DNA of 38,547 nucleotides from an uncultured Collinsella sp. (lineage in GTDB: Bacteria > Actinomycetota > Coriobacteriia > Coriobacteriales > Coriobacteriaceae), in NCBI GenBank assembly GCA_900548815.1, contig URLR01000011.1, forward strand, positions 1 to 38,547, in the 5' to 3' direction. The first letter of the stretch is position 1. Each line of letters starts with the position of its first letter. This document shows, one piece after another, positions 15,808-23,790 of the stretch. The position numbers were made by a program, and so were the translations under genes. A model generated the notes under the pieces. It was not told where the DNA came from and did no database searches. It was given only the letters and a program-made list of their open reading frames with translations.

Positions 15808-16011
15808 ATGGACGAGAAGGTGGCGAAGACGCCGAGGCCGCACATGCTGGACGCCGACGAGGTCGCGGAGCTGCTGAGGATCAAGAAAGGCAGCGCCTAC
15901 GAGGTGATCAGGAAGATAAACGCCGAGCAGGAGGCGCGCGGGCGCGTGGTGATCCGCGGGCGCGTTCGAAGCGACGTCTTCGACGCCCTTTACTTCCCGG
16001 AGGTGGACTGA
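15808..16011 (+). CDS. xis: Excisionase-type helix-turn-helix protein
   Basis: A 67-residue MerR-like winged-helix excisionase: PHMLDADEVAELLRIKKGSAYEVIRKINAE is the HTH, followed by a basic wing GRVVIRGRVRSDVFDALYF. The ATG at 15808 has AGGAGG at 15798-15803. The stop is one base from the integrase start, so the two are coupled. The product should bend attachment-site DNA and direct the integrase toward excision. The start falls under operator control from the upstream repressor. Confidence 0.85.
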   Translation: MDEKVAKTPRPHMLDADEVAELLRIKKGSAYEVIRKINAEQEARGRVVIRGRVRSDVFDALYFPEVD

Positions 16012-16012
16012 C

Positions 16013-17083
16013 ATGCCCGTGTACAAGGATGACAACAACGGCACGTTCTACGTGCAGTGCTACTACCGCGACGCTCGCGGCTCGAAGCGCCACAAGACGA
16101 AGCGCGGCTTCTCCTCCGAGGTGGAGGCCGCAGTGTGGGAGGGCCAGTTCAAGAGCCTTAACGGCGGGGCCATGGACATGACGTTCTCCGAGTTCGTCGA
16201 GGTGTACGCCTCCGAGGTGAAGCCTCGCATACGCGAGCACACGTGGATCACCAAGGAGTACATCATCAACGACAAGCTCGTGCCGTTCTTCGGGGACATG
16301 CGCATGTGCGACGTGAGGCCGATCGACGTCATCAGGTGGCAAAACGAGCTCACCGAACACAGGGATGCCGACGGGAAGCCCTGGGCGCCGACGTATCTGC
16401 GCACGGTGAACAACCAGCTCAACGCCATCTTCAACCACGCCGAGCGCTACTACGGCCTCACCGACAACCCGGTGCGCAGGGTCGACAAGATAGGTTCGAA
16501 GAAGGGCGGCGAGATGCAGTTCTGGACCAAGGACGAGTACCTGAGGTTCAGCGAGGCCGTCATGGACAAGCCACTCTCGTTCCACGCCTTCGAGCTGCTC
16601 TACTGGACGGGCATCCGCTGCGGCGAGCTTCTGGCGCTCACGCCGTCCGATTTCATGCTGGAGAGCTCGCGGCTGCGCATCAACAAGTCGTACCAGAGCC
16701 TCCACGGCGTGGACACCGTGACCGACCCCAAGACGCCCAAGTCAGTGCGCACGATCGTCATGCCAGCCTTCCTGCGCGACGAGATGGCGGACTTCATCGA
16801 GATACGCGACGACGTCGCCCCCGACGAGCGCCTGTTCGCCGTTACCAAGCACTTCCTGGCGCACGAGATGGAGCGCGGGTGCAAGGCGTCGGGCGTAAAG
16901 CGCATCCGCATACACGACATACGCCATAGCCATGTGAGCCTGCTGATCGAGATGGGCTTCTCCGCGCTGGCCATCGCCGAACGCATGGGACACGAGGCGG
17001 TGGACATCACCTACCGCTACGCGCACCTGTTCCCCACGAAGCAGGACGAGATGGCCGTCGCCCTTGACGGAGCGAGGGGGTAA
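16013..17083 (+). CDS. int: Tyrosine integrase of the ICE (Tn916-like architecture)
   Basis: A 356-residue site-specific recombinase. Residues 1-50 form an AP2-like arm-binding domain (GTFYVQCYYRDARGSKRHKTKRGF). About 55-160 is the SAM-like core-binding domain. The catalytic domain carries Arg202 (TGIRCGELL), Lys243 (TPKSVRT), His301-x-x-Arg304 (HDIRHSH), His327 (MGHEAV) and nucleophile Tyr336 (TYRYAHLF): all are present, so it looks active. It is encoded one base after the excisionase. It would integrate and excise the element that begins near 15.2 kb. The target site is not certain; the 3' end of guaA 1.4 kb upstream is the leading candidate. Confidence 0.93.
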   Translation: MPVYKDDNNGTFYVQCYYRDARGSKRHKTKRGFSSEVEAAVWEGQFKSLNGGAMDMTFSEFVEVYASEVKPRIREHTWITKEYIINDKLVPFFGDMRMCDVRPIDVIRWQNELTEHRDADGKPWAPTYLRTVNNQLNAIFNHAERYYGLTDNPVRRVDKIGSKKGGEMQFWTKDEYLRFSEAVMDKPLSFHAFELLYWTGIRCGELLALTPSDFMLESSRLRINKSYQSLHGVDTVTDPKTPKSVRTIVMPAFLRDEMADFIEIRDDVAPDERLFAVTKHFLAHEMERGCKASGVKRIRIHDIRHSHVSLLIEMGFSALAIAERMGHEAVDITYRYAHLFPTKQDEMAVALDGARG

Positions 17084-17088
17084 GCAAG

Positions 17089-17511
17089 ATGCCGTGCGAG
17101 AACAGCGCCCGCAAGCGCAGCAAGACGATGGCGTTCCGCTGCACGCCCGAAGAGCACAAGCTCATATGCGAGATGGCTGCTTGGAGCGGCATGCTCAGGC
17201 AGGACTATATCATCGCCAAGCTCACCGATACCCAGGTCGAGGTGAGGCCCTCAGTGAGCGTTCAGAAGGCGCTGAAGGACTCGATGGCGGAGTTGGCCAG
17301 GGAGGTGCGCCTGGCGGCCTCTTACGGCGAGCTGAGCGATTCTCTTCAGCAGAGGGTTGAGCTCGTAATGAAGTTCTTTCTGGCGCTCGGCGAGGAGGTT
17401 GACGCACCAGCGGAGGAAGAGGCGCAAATAAAGGCGCCCTTGGCTGTACCGAAGACGCCTGAAGCCGGCGCCGATGGCGACACGAGCATCTTCGGGATGG
17501 GGCGCGGGTAG
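17089..17511 (+). CDS. Small basic/RHH-like protein, mobilisation-accessory type
   Basis: A 140-residue protein. The first 50 residues (RKRSKTMAFRCTPEEHKLICEMAAWSGMLRQDYIIAKLTD) look like a ribbon-helix-helix region as in MobC-type relaxosome proteins. A helical middle follows, with an acidic, Pro/Ala-rich tail ending in SIFGMGRG. It starts 5 bases after integrase, so it belongs to the xis-int transcript. Its 3' half overlaps the antisense tail of hsdS (17346-17511). It could equally be an element-specific DNA-binding protein; a second, clearer MobC is at 25858. Confidence 0.6.
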   Translation: MPCENSARKRSKTMAFRCTPEEHKLICEMAAWSGMLRQDYIIAKLTDTQVEVRPSVSVQKALKDSMAELAREVRLAASYGELSDSLQQRVELVMKFFLALGEEVDAPAEEEAQIKAPLAVPKTPEAGADGDTSIFGMGRG

Positions 17512-18758
17512 CGTAATATCTGAAGCCACCCTTGAAGGGTTTGCGCAAAATTGGTTCTTGATCCATGCGCGCAAAAGGAGAAGATGGGGCACATACGCTG
17601 ATGAAGGGTGATGACGTGATCTAACTGCGAGAAGCTGTTCCCGATAACCTCTTGCTCAGCTAGACACGGAACCAAAATAGATTCGTGCATGAGATCGTCA
17701 GGAACCAATTCGTTCATCATGGTTCCGTTTTTTGTAGCGTTGACGAGGATGGGTCTCATAGACTCTTCGCGCGGAATATAGTATTTCCAGAAGCTATAAC
17801 GCTGCTCGACGATGGGCCTCAAACATGAAAATCGCGGCGACATAAGCCCGTCACCTGCATCGTTGAGAACGAAGCGTCCATAGGCGTGCACTTTGTTGGT
17901 ATGGCCCTCAAAAGCGATATCTCCAACTCGAATGACTTTGTAGTTGCTTAGCGAATCGTCGGCTGCGCCGTTTCCGCCATTGAAAGTCATCGTCGCAATG
18001 GAAAGTGTCCTATCGTATCCAAGCTCACAATTGACGTTTCGCTCATTGTTGACCACATACATATCCGAGAACTTACGCTGTTCCCAAGGGTCAGTGAAAC
18101 CCTCGAAGCGGATTTCGGGTTCGGTCTCACCGGGTTTCGGAAACATCTTGTCGAGCATCGATTTCTTCAACGTGCACAGCTTGTCGTGCTTACGCTGATG
18201 AAGGGTGATGAGGCCGTCGAGTTCGTCTAGGTAATTGCCGATCTTCACTTGTTCGTCTCTATCGGGCAAAGGAACCATGGCATTCCCTACGAGCTCTTTG
18301 TTCAGGTTATTTACCGTGCTTCCAGAGGCAAACATTCGGTACTGGTCAAGCATTTGGGGTGTGCCCAACATATGGCAGAGAAATACAGGATCAAATTGGT
18401 TTTGAGTGTCTCGGATCAGCAGCCACCCGTCATGAATACAGCCTTCAACAGCCATAATGTACGGTCTGCCGAAGCTCATGGAGTTAGAGAGAACTAGGTC
18501 GCCTGGATATACTTGCCTCGTTTTCGAAAGCCCCTCAGGCTTAATTTTCTCTGAAGTAGTAGTGATATATCGCCCCATGCTAGGCGCGTCACCAATCTTT
18601 ACCCAGTTCAGTCCTGCGGGGTCTTCCGTAATATATGCGTCGATGGGACGGGGCGATCCGCCTCGCTCGATAAGAACCAGGTCGGAGAACTTACGCTGTT
18701 CCCAAGGGTCAGTGAATCCCTCGAAGCGGATTTCCGGGGTATTTTGTTTCTCTGCCAT
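17346..18758 (-). CDS. hsdS: Type I restriction-modification specificity subunit, altered C-terminus
   Basis: HsdS selects the DNA sequence methylated by the HsdM complex. The start at 18758 lies one base after the hsdM stop (TAGcATG). There are two target-recognition domains: about residues 27-180 and 234-360. The conserved block EIRFEGFTDPWEQRKFSD occurs at the start of both halves, and LITLHQRKHDKLCTLKKSMLDKMFP follows the first domain. The second domain reaches VITLHQR near residue 386, then departs into a roughly 84-residue tail unlike the expected KKSMLDKMFP ending. That tail runs antisense into the gene at 17089-17511. The distal conserved region has therefore been lost or replaced. 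The hsdS body is visibly richer in A/T than the transfer genes. Confidence 0.8.
   Translation of the reverse strand: MAEKQNTPEIRFEGFTDPWEQRKFSDLVLIERGGSPRPIDAYITEDPAGLNWVKIGDAPSMGRYITTTSEKIKPEGLSKTRQVYPGDLVLSNSMSFGRPYIMAVEGCIHDGWLLIRDTQNQFDPVFLCHMLGTPQMLDQYRMFASGSTVNNLNKELVGNAMVPLPDRDEQVKIGNYLDELDGLITLHQRKHDKLCTLKKSMLDKMFPKPGETEPEIRFEGFTDPWEQRKFSDMYVVNNERNVNCELGYDRTLSIATMTFNGGNGAADDSLSNYKVIRVGDIAFEGHTNKVHAYGRFVLNDAGDGLMSPRFSCLRPIVEQRYSFWKYYIPREESMRPILVNATKNGTMMNELVPDDLMHESILVPCLAEQEVIGNSFSQLDHVITLHQRMCPIFSFCAHGSRTNFAQTLQGWLQILRYPRPIPKMLVSPSAPASGVFGTAKGAFICASSSAGASTSSPSARKNFITSSTLC
17594..17614. repeat. 21-bp direct repeat, copy 1, at the hsdS breakpoint
   Basis: Identical to 18191-18211 (begins TACGCTGATGAAGG). 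Each copy encodes the ITLHQR segment after a recognition domain. This copy sits exactly where the hsdS reading frame leaves the expected family ending. Confidence 0.85.
18067..18735. repeat. About 49-bp direct repeat pair inside hsdS
   Basis: 18067-18116 and 18685-18734 are nearly identical (begin GAGAACTTACGCTG, one or two mismatches) and encode EIRFEGFTDPWEQRKFSD before each recognition domain. They are 618 bp apart. Near-identity at DNA level between such blocks is common in HsdS proteins that shuffle domains. Confidence 0.85.
18191..18211. repeat. 21-bp direct repeat, copy 2, in central hsdS
   Basis: Second copy of the 17594-17614 sequence, after the first recognition domain. Recombination between copies would remove or exchange one recognition domain. 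Confidence 0.85.
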
Positions 18759-18759
18759 G

Positions 18760-21321
18760 CTACTCACCGCCCAACAGCTTTCGCAGCTCGGCAATGCCCG
18801 CCATGTCGTACTCGTTGCCCGTAAGCTGCCCCAACATGTCTGCCAGCTGGCTTTCTGCATCATCTATCTGGTTGCACACGTCCGAGTAAGTTGTCGCGTA
18901 TTTGGCGTTGAGCGCAGCTACCTTCGCGATGAAGTCGCTCACAACGGTTTCGGGAAGGGCCAGAAGCTCGGCCTGCAACGGCTCTATCCACTTGGCGGCC
19001 AGCAGATCGTCGCACTGGTCGTTGGTCAGGCCCTCGATGACCTCCTTGGTCGTCTCCTCAAGGGCTACTCTCGCTTCCTTATTCGCCTTCTTGAGGCTTT
19101 TCTCCTCATCGAGCAGCGCCTGCGCACGAACCAGACCTTGCTCGAAATCGTTTTCAGGGTGCTTTCCGATAGCCTTCACAGCCTTCTTGAGCTCAGCTGC
19201 CACAAACGAACCTTCGTCGCTGACAGCAGCAGAGGATCCCTTGTCCTCCTCGTCGAAGCTCTCGAGAATCCCATCTACTTCCTGTGATATCTCGCCAAGG
19301 CAGGCATCACGGGAAGCAATCTTCTTGACGTCGTCGGCAAGCAGGTGCTCTTGAACAAGCTCAAACGGCAGGATGCGGCCAGCCCAGCCGTCCTGCACCT
19401 CGACGTCTTTACCGTTCTTCTTCTTGACAACCATATTCGGGTCCACCTTGCGCACAGCGCCTTTCCCCTCGGTCTGGATGACCTCCAGGTCGCCGGAAAT
19501 TCCCACCCAGGCATCGTCGAGCGCCTGGTAGGCGTCGTAGCCGTCGATCAGGGCTGAACCCGCCAGCGCATCTTTCAAAAGCGCCGCGATGGCCTCTTCC
19601 TCCGCCACGGTATCGACTTCATCGGCAGCGTCCACCAAACGGCTTCGCAGCGTGGCCGGTAAATGGCTTGTCGCATCACGATAGCCGCCCAAGAAGGCGC
19701 GGACGTCGGCATTTTCCTTCGCTACTTGCGCAACGTCGTCGGTCGCGGGCGCAAGACACGAACCGTCGGCGTTGCGGTAGAGTTGCCCTTTGAGGCTCGG
19801 CCATACTTTCCAGTAGCGTTCGAGCGCGTCGACCTCGGCCTTCGGCACGCCGCCGAACATGGTGGCGTACACGTCCCAGCTTTCGGCGGCCGCGCTCGAG
19901 TCCACGTAGCGCGGGATGTTGAGGTTATAGTCGTTGGCACGGATCTCGTCGATGGGAACCAGGCGGCTGAACTTGTCGACGGTCGCGTTCGTTGTCACGG
20001 CGTCAACTATGCGCTTGATGTCACTTGCCCGCAGCTTGTTGTTCTTGCCCTCTTTCACGAAATGCTTGGAGGCGTCCACCACCAATACGTCGCTCGTCTC
20101 GCGCTGCTTGCGCAGCACCATGATGATGGTGGGGACGCCCGTGCCGAAGAAGATATTGGCAGGAAGCCCGATGATTGCCTGAATATGGCGGTTCTCCACC
20201 AGGTTCTTGCGAATGGCGCCCTCCTCGCCGCCGCGGAACAACACGCCGTGGGGCAGAACGATGCACATGATGCCGTCGGGGCGCAAGTGGTACAAATCAT
20301 GCAAAAGGAAGGCGTAATCAGCTTTGGATTTAGGAGCAACGCCGAATTTGAAGCGAGGGTCGAGCTCCTTATCTTCCGAATCCCAGTTCTGGGAGTACGG
20401 CGGGTTCGACACCACGGCATCGACGAAGAGCGGATCATAGGTCTCATCCTTGTTCTCGACGGTGTCGAACCAGGGCCAGTCGTCTTCGAGCGTATCGCCA
20501 TTGCGCGCCACTATGTTGTCGGGAAGAATTCCACGCATGACCAGATTCATACGCGTGAGGTTGTACGTGTTCTCCTTAAGCTCCTGCGCATAATACTTGA
20601 TGGAGTCCGGGTCGCCGTTGCGTCGTGCCACGGCTTTGCCGATATTGATAAGCAGCGAGCCCGATCCGCTCGTGGGATCGTAGATGGTGATGTTCTCGCG
20701 TCCGGCCAGGTGCCACGAGACTATCTCGCTCATGAGCATGGAGACTTCGTGCGGCGTATAGAACTCGCCTGCTTTCTTACCGGCGTTGGCGGCGAAGTTG
20801 CTGATCAAGTACTCGTAGATGAAGCCAAGCACGTCGTAGTCCTGGCGACCGTCCATCGGGATGTCCTTGATGAGGTAGATGAGGTCGCGAGCGGCCTTGG
20901 ACTGGCTCCGTGCGTCGGTGCCGAGCTTGGAGAGACCGGTCTGCAGCGTGTCGAAGATGCCGTCGAAGACGCGCTTGCGGGCAGGGTCGATGTTGCGGCT
21001 AAAAGCAGAGAGAGCGTCGCGAACGTTCGAAATCTCGAAGTCGCCGCCCTTGGCGACCCAGGTGGAGAAGAGGTTCTCGTAGGCGATAAAGTAGCCGCAC
21101 TCGCCCTTGACGAACTCGACCGTTTCCTCATCGTCTTCCACGAGGCTCGGCAAATCCTCCTCGGCGAAATCACGTGCCTTCAGGCGAGCGACTTCAGTCT
21201 CGGAGAGGAACTTGTAGAAGATGAATCCCAGAATGTAGTCCTTGTACTCGTTAGCCTCGATCTTGGATCGCATCTTGTTGGCGGACTCCCATATCTTGGA
21301 GGCCAGCTGCTGCTTGTTCAT
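18760..21321 (-). CDS. hsdM: Type I restriction-modification methyltransferase subunit
   Basis: An 853-residue N6-adenine methyltransferase. The N-terminal HsdM helical domain (KIWESANKMRSKIEANEYKDYILGFIFYKFLSE) is followed by SAM-binding motif I DPTSGSG at 215-221 and catalytic motif IV NPPY at 306-309. The roughly 350-residue C-terminal extension, partly coiled coil, is longer than in classic E. coli HsdM but usual in this subfamily. The ATG directly follows the upstream stop (TAGATG). No hsdR reading frame exists in the window, so this is methylation plus specificity without the motor nuclease, unless hsdR lies elsewhere. Confidence 0.93.
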   Translation of the reverse strand: MNKQQLASKIWESANKMRSKIEANEYKDYILGFIFYKFLSETEVARLKARDFAEEDLPSLVEDDEETVEFVKGECGYFIAYENLFSTWVAKGGDFEISNVRDALSAFSRNIDPARKRVFDGIFDTLQTGLSKLGTDARSQSKAARDLIYLIKDIPMDGRQDYDVLGFIYEYLISNFAANAGKKAGEFYTPHEVSMLMSEIVSWHLAGRENITIYDPTSGSGSLLINIGKAVARRNGDPDSIKYYAQELKENTYNLTRMNLVMRGILPDNIVARNGDTLEDDWPWFDTVENKDETYDPLFVDAVVSNPPYSQNWDSEDKELDPRFKFGVAPKSKADYAFLLHDLYHLRPDGIMCIVLPHGVLFRGGEEGAIRKNLVENRHIQAIIGLPANIFFGTGVPTIIMVLRKQRETSDVLVVDASKHFVKEGKNNKLRASDIKRIVDAVTTNATVDKFSRLVPIDEIRANDYNLNIPRYVDSSAAAESWDVYATMFGGVPKAEVDALERYWKVWPSLKGQLYRNADGSCLAPATDDVAQVAKENADVRAFLGGYRDATSHLPATLRSRLVDAADEVDTVAEEEAIAALLKDALAGSALIDGYDAYQALDDAWVGISGDLEVIQTEGKGAVRKVDPNMVVKKKNGKDVEVQDGWAGRILPFELVQEHLLADDVKKIASRDACLGEISQEVDGILESFDEEDKGSSAAVSDEGSFVAAELKKAVKAIGKHPENDFEQGLVRAQALLDEEKSLKKANKEARVALEETTKEVIEGLTNDQCDDLLAAKWIEPLQAELLALPETVVSDFIAKVAALNAKYATTYSDVCNQIDDAESQLADMLGQLTGNEYDMAGIAELRKLLGGE

Positions 21322-22155
21322 CTAGTTTTCCTCGCTTCTATAGACTTGGTTGAGCGTTTCTCCGTCGTCGCTTGCCCATTCGGTCCAGCCGTTCTGGCTG
21401 CCGCCGAGCACGAACACCGCCGCGGCGCTGGGCGTCGGGAACTCGAGATCTTCGTCGAGCTCTGCGATACCGCCCGAATCGCCGAAGATCTCCCTGCGCG
21501 CGGCCGCGACGGCCGCGTTTTTCAGCACAGGTCTCGAGAGGTTCACTTTCGAGCCAGCGAGCACGGTGAAGTGCCCGGTGGCCTTGTCGTAGCGCCCCGC
21601 CCCGCGTATGCCGTTCTTCTTCGTGTGGAAGACCGCCGGCGCACCCGCCGGACCCTGGTCGACTCTGTCGAGGTCGTACCCCAGAGCTGCCATCCTGAAG
21701 AGGATCCTATCGTGCAGGCGCTCGACGGCCTCTTCCTTGTACGGGTCGACGTAGGGTTTGGGCGTCGCCGAGTTGTCGGTCTCGTACGAGCCGTGGGTAC
21801 GCACGTAGTCGATGGCCTTCGCCTCTAGGACGTCCAGTGCGTCCTTGCTGATGTTCTGGTCGTCATCGAGGAACATAGCGGCCTTGTTCCAGAACTCCTT
21901 CTACGCCTTGTGTGCGTCGAGCCGGGCGATGCCCTGAGTCGTCTGCCCAGCGTAGACGCGGCTCACGTTGCCGTGGTCCTCGTCGAGCAGGTAGTAGACG
22001 CCGCGCTGCGGGATGTTCGGCAGCGACTTCGCCTCGGCGAGGTCTTCCCTCGGAACGACGACGGTCACAAGCGACTCGCCGTCGATGCGGCAGATGCGGA
22101 TGCGGTCCGGCTTCGCGTCTATGAGCTGGACGGTGAGAGTCTTGACCCGGATCAT
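21322..22155 (-). pseudogene. GIY-YIG nuclease with DUF4357 tail, interrupted by in-frame TAG
   Basis: Two frames in the same phase, separated only by a TAG codon at 21903-21901 and eight sense codons before the next ATG. The N-terminal piece ends GVYYLLDEDHGNVSRVYAGQ..., the GIY (GVY) and YIG (VYAG) motifs with the Arg of IARLDAHK. The C-terminal piece continues KEFWNKAAMFLDDDQNIS...LEAKAIDYV, containing the family's Glu, and ends with a DUF4357-type segment (FTVLAGSKVNLSRP). Together they give about 277 codons, a normal length. A single base change (AAG or CAG to TAG) or a sequencing error would explain it. The gene lies in a tight operon between an RHH gene and hsdM, so it may have been a nuclease partner of the modification genes. 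Confidence 0.75.
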
Positions 22156-22157
22156 GC

Positions 22158-22370
22158 TCACGCCCCCTTCTTCGCGAGCTCTTCGATCATGCAGGTGCGC
22201 ACGAAAGCAGAGAAGCTCATGCCCCGCAGGGCCGCCTCCTCTTTCGCCGCGTCGCGCAGGGTGTCGGGGATGCGCAGGGTCACGGAGACCTGGTCGCCGT
22301 CCACCAGGAAGCTTCTGATCTCGGTCTCGTCGGGATTGCTCTTGATGAGCTCCTTGTAGCTGTCAGGCAT
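22158..22370 (-). CDS. Ribbon-helix-helix DNA-binding protein (antitoxin/regulator type)
   Basis: A 70-residue protein. The C-terminal half QVSVTLRIPDTLRDAAKEEAALRGMSFSAFVRTCMIEEL is a CopG/Arc-like ribbon-helix-helix: the beta strand VSVTLRI then two helices. The start at 22370 is chosen because GGGAG lies 5 bases before it; an ATG four codons upstream is possible. Its stop is two bases from the GIY-YIG start, so it heads the RHH - GIY-YIG - hsdM - hsdS operon and probably represses it. The pairing of an RHH with a nuclease also resembles toxin-antitoxin layout. Confidence 0.8.
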   Translation of the reverse strand: MPDSYKELIKSNPDETEIRSFLVDGDQVSVTLRIPDTLRDAAKEEAALRGMSFSAFVRTCMIEELAKKGA

Positions 22371-22388
22371 CTGCGCTCCCATCGCTCG

Positions 22389-22420
22389 AAATGCAATACA
22401 AATGCGTTTGCAACATTATA
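22389..22420 (-). promoter_or_regulatory. Candidate promoter/operator of the RHH-hsd operon
   Basis: AAATGC occurs at 22389-22394 and 22400-22405, 11 bp apart (one helical turn). Such tandem short sites are typical for RHH repressors, and they sit directly upstream of the RHH start. The patch is A/T-rich (CAACATTATAA follows) in a GC-rich setting, as expected of a promoter. From 22421 to 22583 I see no gene. Confidence 0.45.
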
Positions 22421-22583
22421 ACGCGACGGCACGCGGCGGCACTGGGAATGCGAGGACAGCCGATGCCCAGGCTTTATATGAGCGCGGACGGCGAAGGACG
22501 CCCTGATTGGGCTTGGATGGCCGCTTTCGTTTGGGTCCTCATCTCTCGTTATCGCGAGGTTCGGCGTTTGCCCGCTCCTCGGC

Positions 22584-22814
22584 TTAGAGAACCTCGTTCT
22601 GAGCCTCCAAGATTCGCGCAGCGTCACCGATGCGCTCGGCGCACCTCTTGCTTATCGACCTCAGGGCCAGAATCCCCTCGACGTCGAGCGGGTCCAGCTG
22701 GTCGGCGTGCGCCAGGGACTCGAGCAGCTGGTCCAGGCCCCTCGCCAGCCTCCCGGCTTCCGCCACCGCGTCGAGCAGTTCGAGGCGCTCCACCTTCTCT
22801 TCGTAGCCCAACAT
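22584..22814 (-). CDS. Small helical hypothetical protein
   Basis: 76 residues, start at 22814 with AAGGAGG about 8 bases upstream. The sequence (MLGYEEKVERLELLDAVAEAGR...LARGLDQLLESLAHADQLDPLDVEGILALRSISKRCAERIGDAARILEAQ) predicts two or three amphipathic helices with Leu heptads, no membrane segment and no known motif. It stands alone, upstream of the RHH operon in the same direction. It could be a small ICE accessory or antirestriction-type protein; that is a guess. Confidence 0.7.
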   Translation of the reverse strand: MLGYEEKVERLELLDAVAEAGRLARGLDQLLESLAHADQLDPLDVEGILALRSISKRCAERIGDAARILEAQNEVL

Positions 22815-23360
22815 CTGCTTGCCTCCTTCTCTCAACGGACGTGTCGCGCAGCACCGTAGCCGTTCCGCGCAACGAAAAGCCTCACCGCCAGCGATCTCGT
22901 GCGCACATCGGCCGCAAGCGGCACGGGAAAGCCGTCCGTGCCGACTCATGCCGCGGCGCCGCGGCTCGGGAACCCGCCTCCGTCCCCGCCGCAACGTCGT
23001 CGCCAATCCCCGCCGGAGCCCAGCAACCACCGACGGGTCGCATCCCTTGCCCGGAGGGTCTCGGCGCCCACGCCGGATTCCATGCCGCACGCCTCCGCCC
23101 CTTTGATCCGAAACCCGCCCTGGCGCTCCTTGGACGCGCAGGGTCGCACGCCGGCGGGCGGCCAGCAAGGGTCGCGACACTTTTTCGAGTTCTTCGCCCC
23201 ATGCGCTCCGCGCGCGAACAACGCGAAAAACTGCCGTCGGGAGATTTCTATATCCACGCCCGACTTCTCTTCCTCCCTTGCAGGCACGCCCGCGCTGCAT
23301 GCGACTCACGCGGCGCAAGGCACGCCACAGGGGCGGGCCTCAGAGTCTAAGGAGCAAGAC
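22815..23360. other. GC-rich noncoding gap in the element
   Basis: About 545 bp between divergent genes with no ribosome-site-backed frame. Long open frames in several phases here are products of the base composition. A partial inverted match (CACTTTTTCGAG near 23181 and CGCGAAAAACTG near 23229) is the only structure I noticed. It may contain the promoters of both flanking genes, or a replication or structural-RNA element. Confidence 0.5.
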
Positions 23361-23732
23361 ATGAACGACATGAAGGAAAAGGCGATGGGCGCGGTCAAGG
23401 CCTTCCTCGAGCGCAAGGGCTACGAGATCGTCGACGAGGCCTGGCAGGGCCCCGAGGGCATCGGCGGGATCGACCTCGTGGCGGTGGACGAGGACGGGAC
23501 CCTGGTGTTCGTCGACGCCACGGTCCGGATCGGGACGGACGGCTTCCCCGAGGCCCACAGGGCGCGCGGGCTGCGCGAGGCGCTGGCGGCGGCGTGGCTC
23601 GCCGGCAACGGCGACGACTACGCCGACACCCCGGTCCGCTTCGACGAGGTGGCGATGATGGTCGTCAAGGAGAACCGAGCGCTCCTGCGTCACCACGTCA
23701 ACTGCTTCGGCGAGATGGAGCCGCTCTCCTAG
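23361..23732 (+). CDS. YraN/UPF0102-like nuclease-fold protein
   Basis: 123 residues. It resembles the YraN family: AFLERKGYEIVDEAWQGPEGIGGIDLVAVDEDGTLVFVDATVR has the order Gly-Asp/Ile-Asp-Leu then beta-hairpin VFVDATVR, where classic YraN has GEIDLVA...FVEVKTR. The E-x-K of the restriction-endonuclease-like site reads D-A-T here, so catalysis may be lost. AAGGAGC is at 23349-23355. It lies just before the partition genes; its role in the element is unknown. Confidence 0.65.
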   Translation: MNDMKEKAMGAVKAFLERKGYEIVDEAWQGPEGIGGIDLVAVDEDGTLVFVDATVRIGTDGFPEAHRARGLREALAAAWLAGNGDDYADTPVRFDEVAMMVVKENRALLRHHVNCFGEMEPLS

Positions 23733-23790
23733 GCGGCGCGCCCGGTCCCGGGCTCCCGGGGCCGGGCTTTCCCCCCGAAACCGTGCCCGT

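Noticed and set aside
15254..18758. The integrase as a dedicated hsdS invertase rather than the ICE integrase
   Set aside because: It is coupled to an excisionase and a repressor switch and has an arm-binding domain as in Tn916-type integrases; the hsdS repeats are direct rather than inverted. It cannot be fully excluded.
19663..21828. 721-codon plus-strand frame over hsdM and DUF4357
   Set aside because: Low-complexity Val/Gly/Arg antisense translation with no motif; hsdM on the other strand has catalytic motifs.
22391..23350. 319-codon plus-strand frame in the noncoding block
   Set aside because: Arg/Pro-rich composition artefact; a ribosome-site-backed small gene lies on the opposite strand for part of it.
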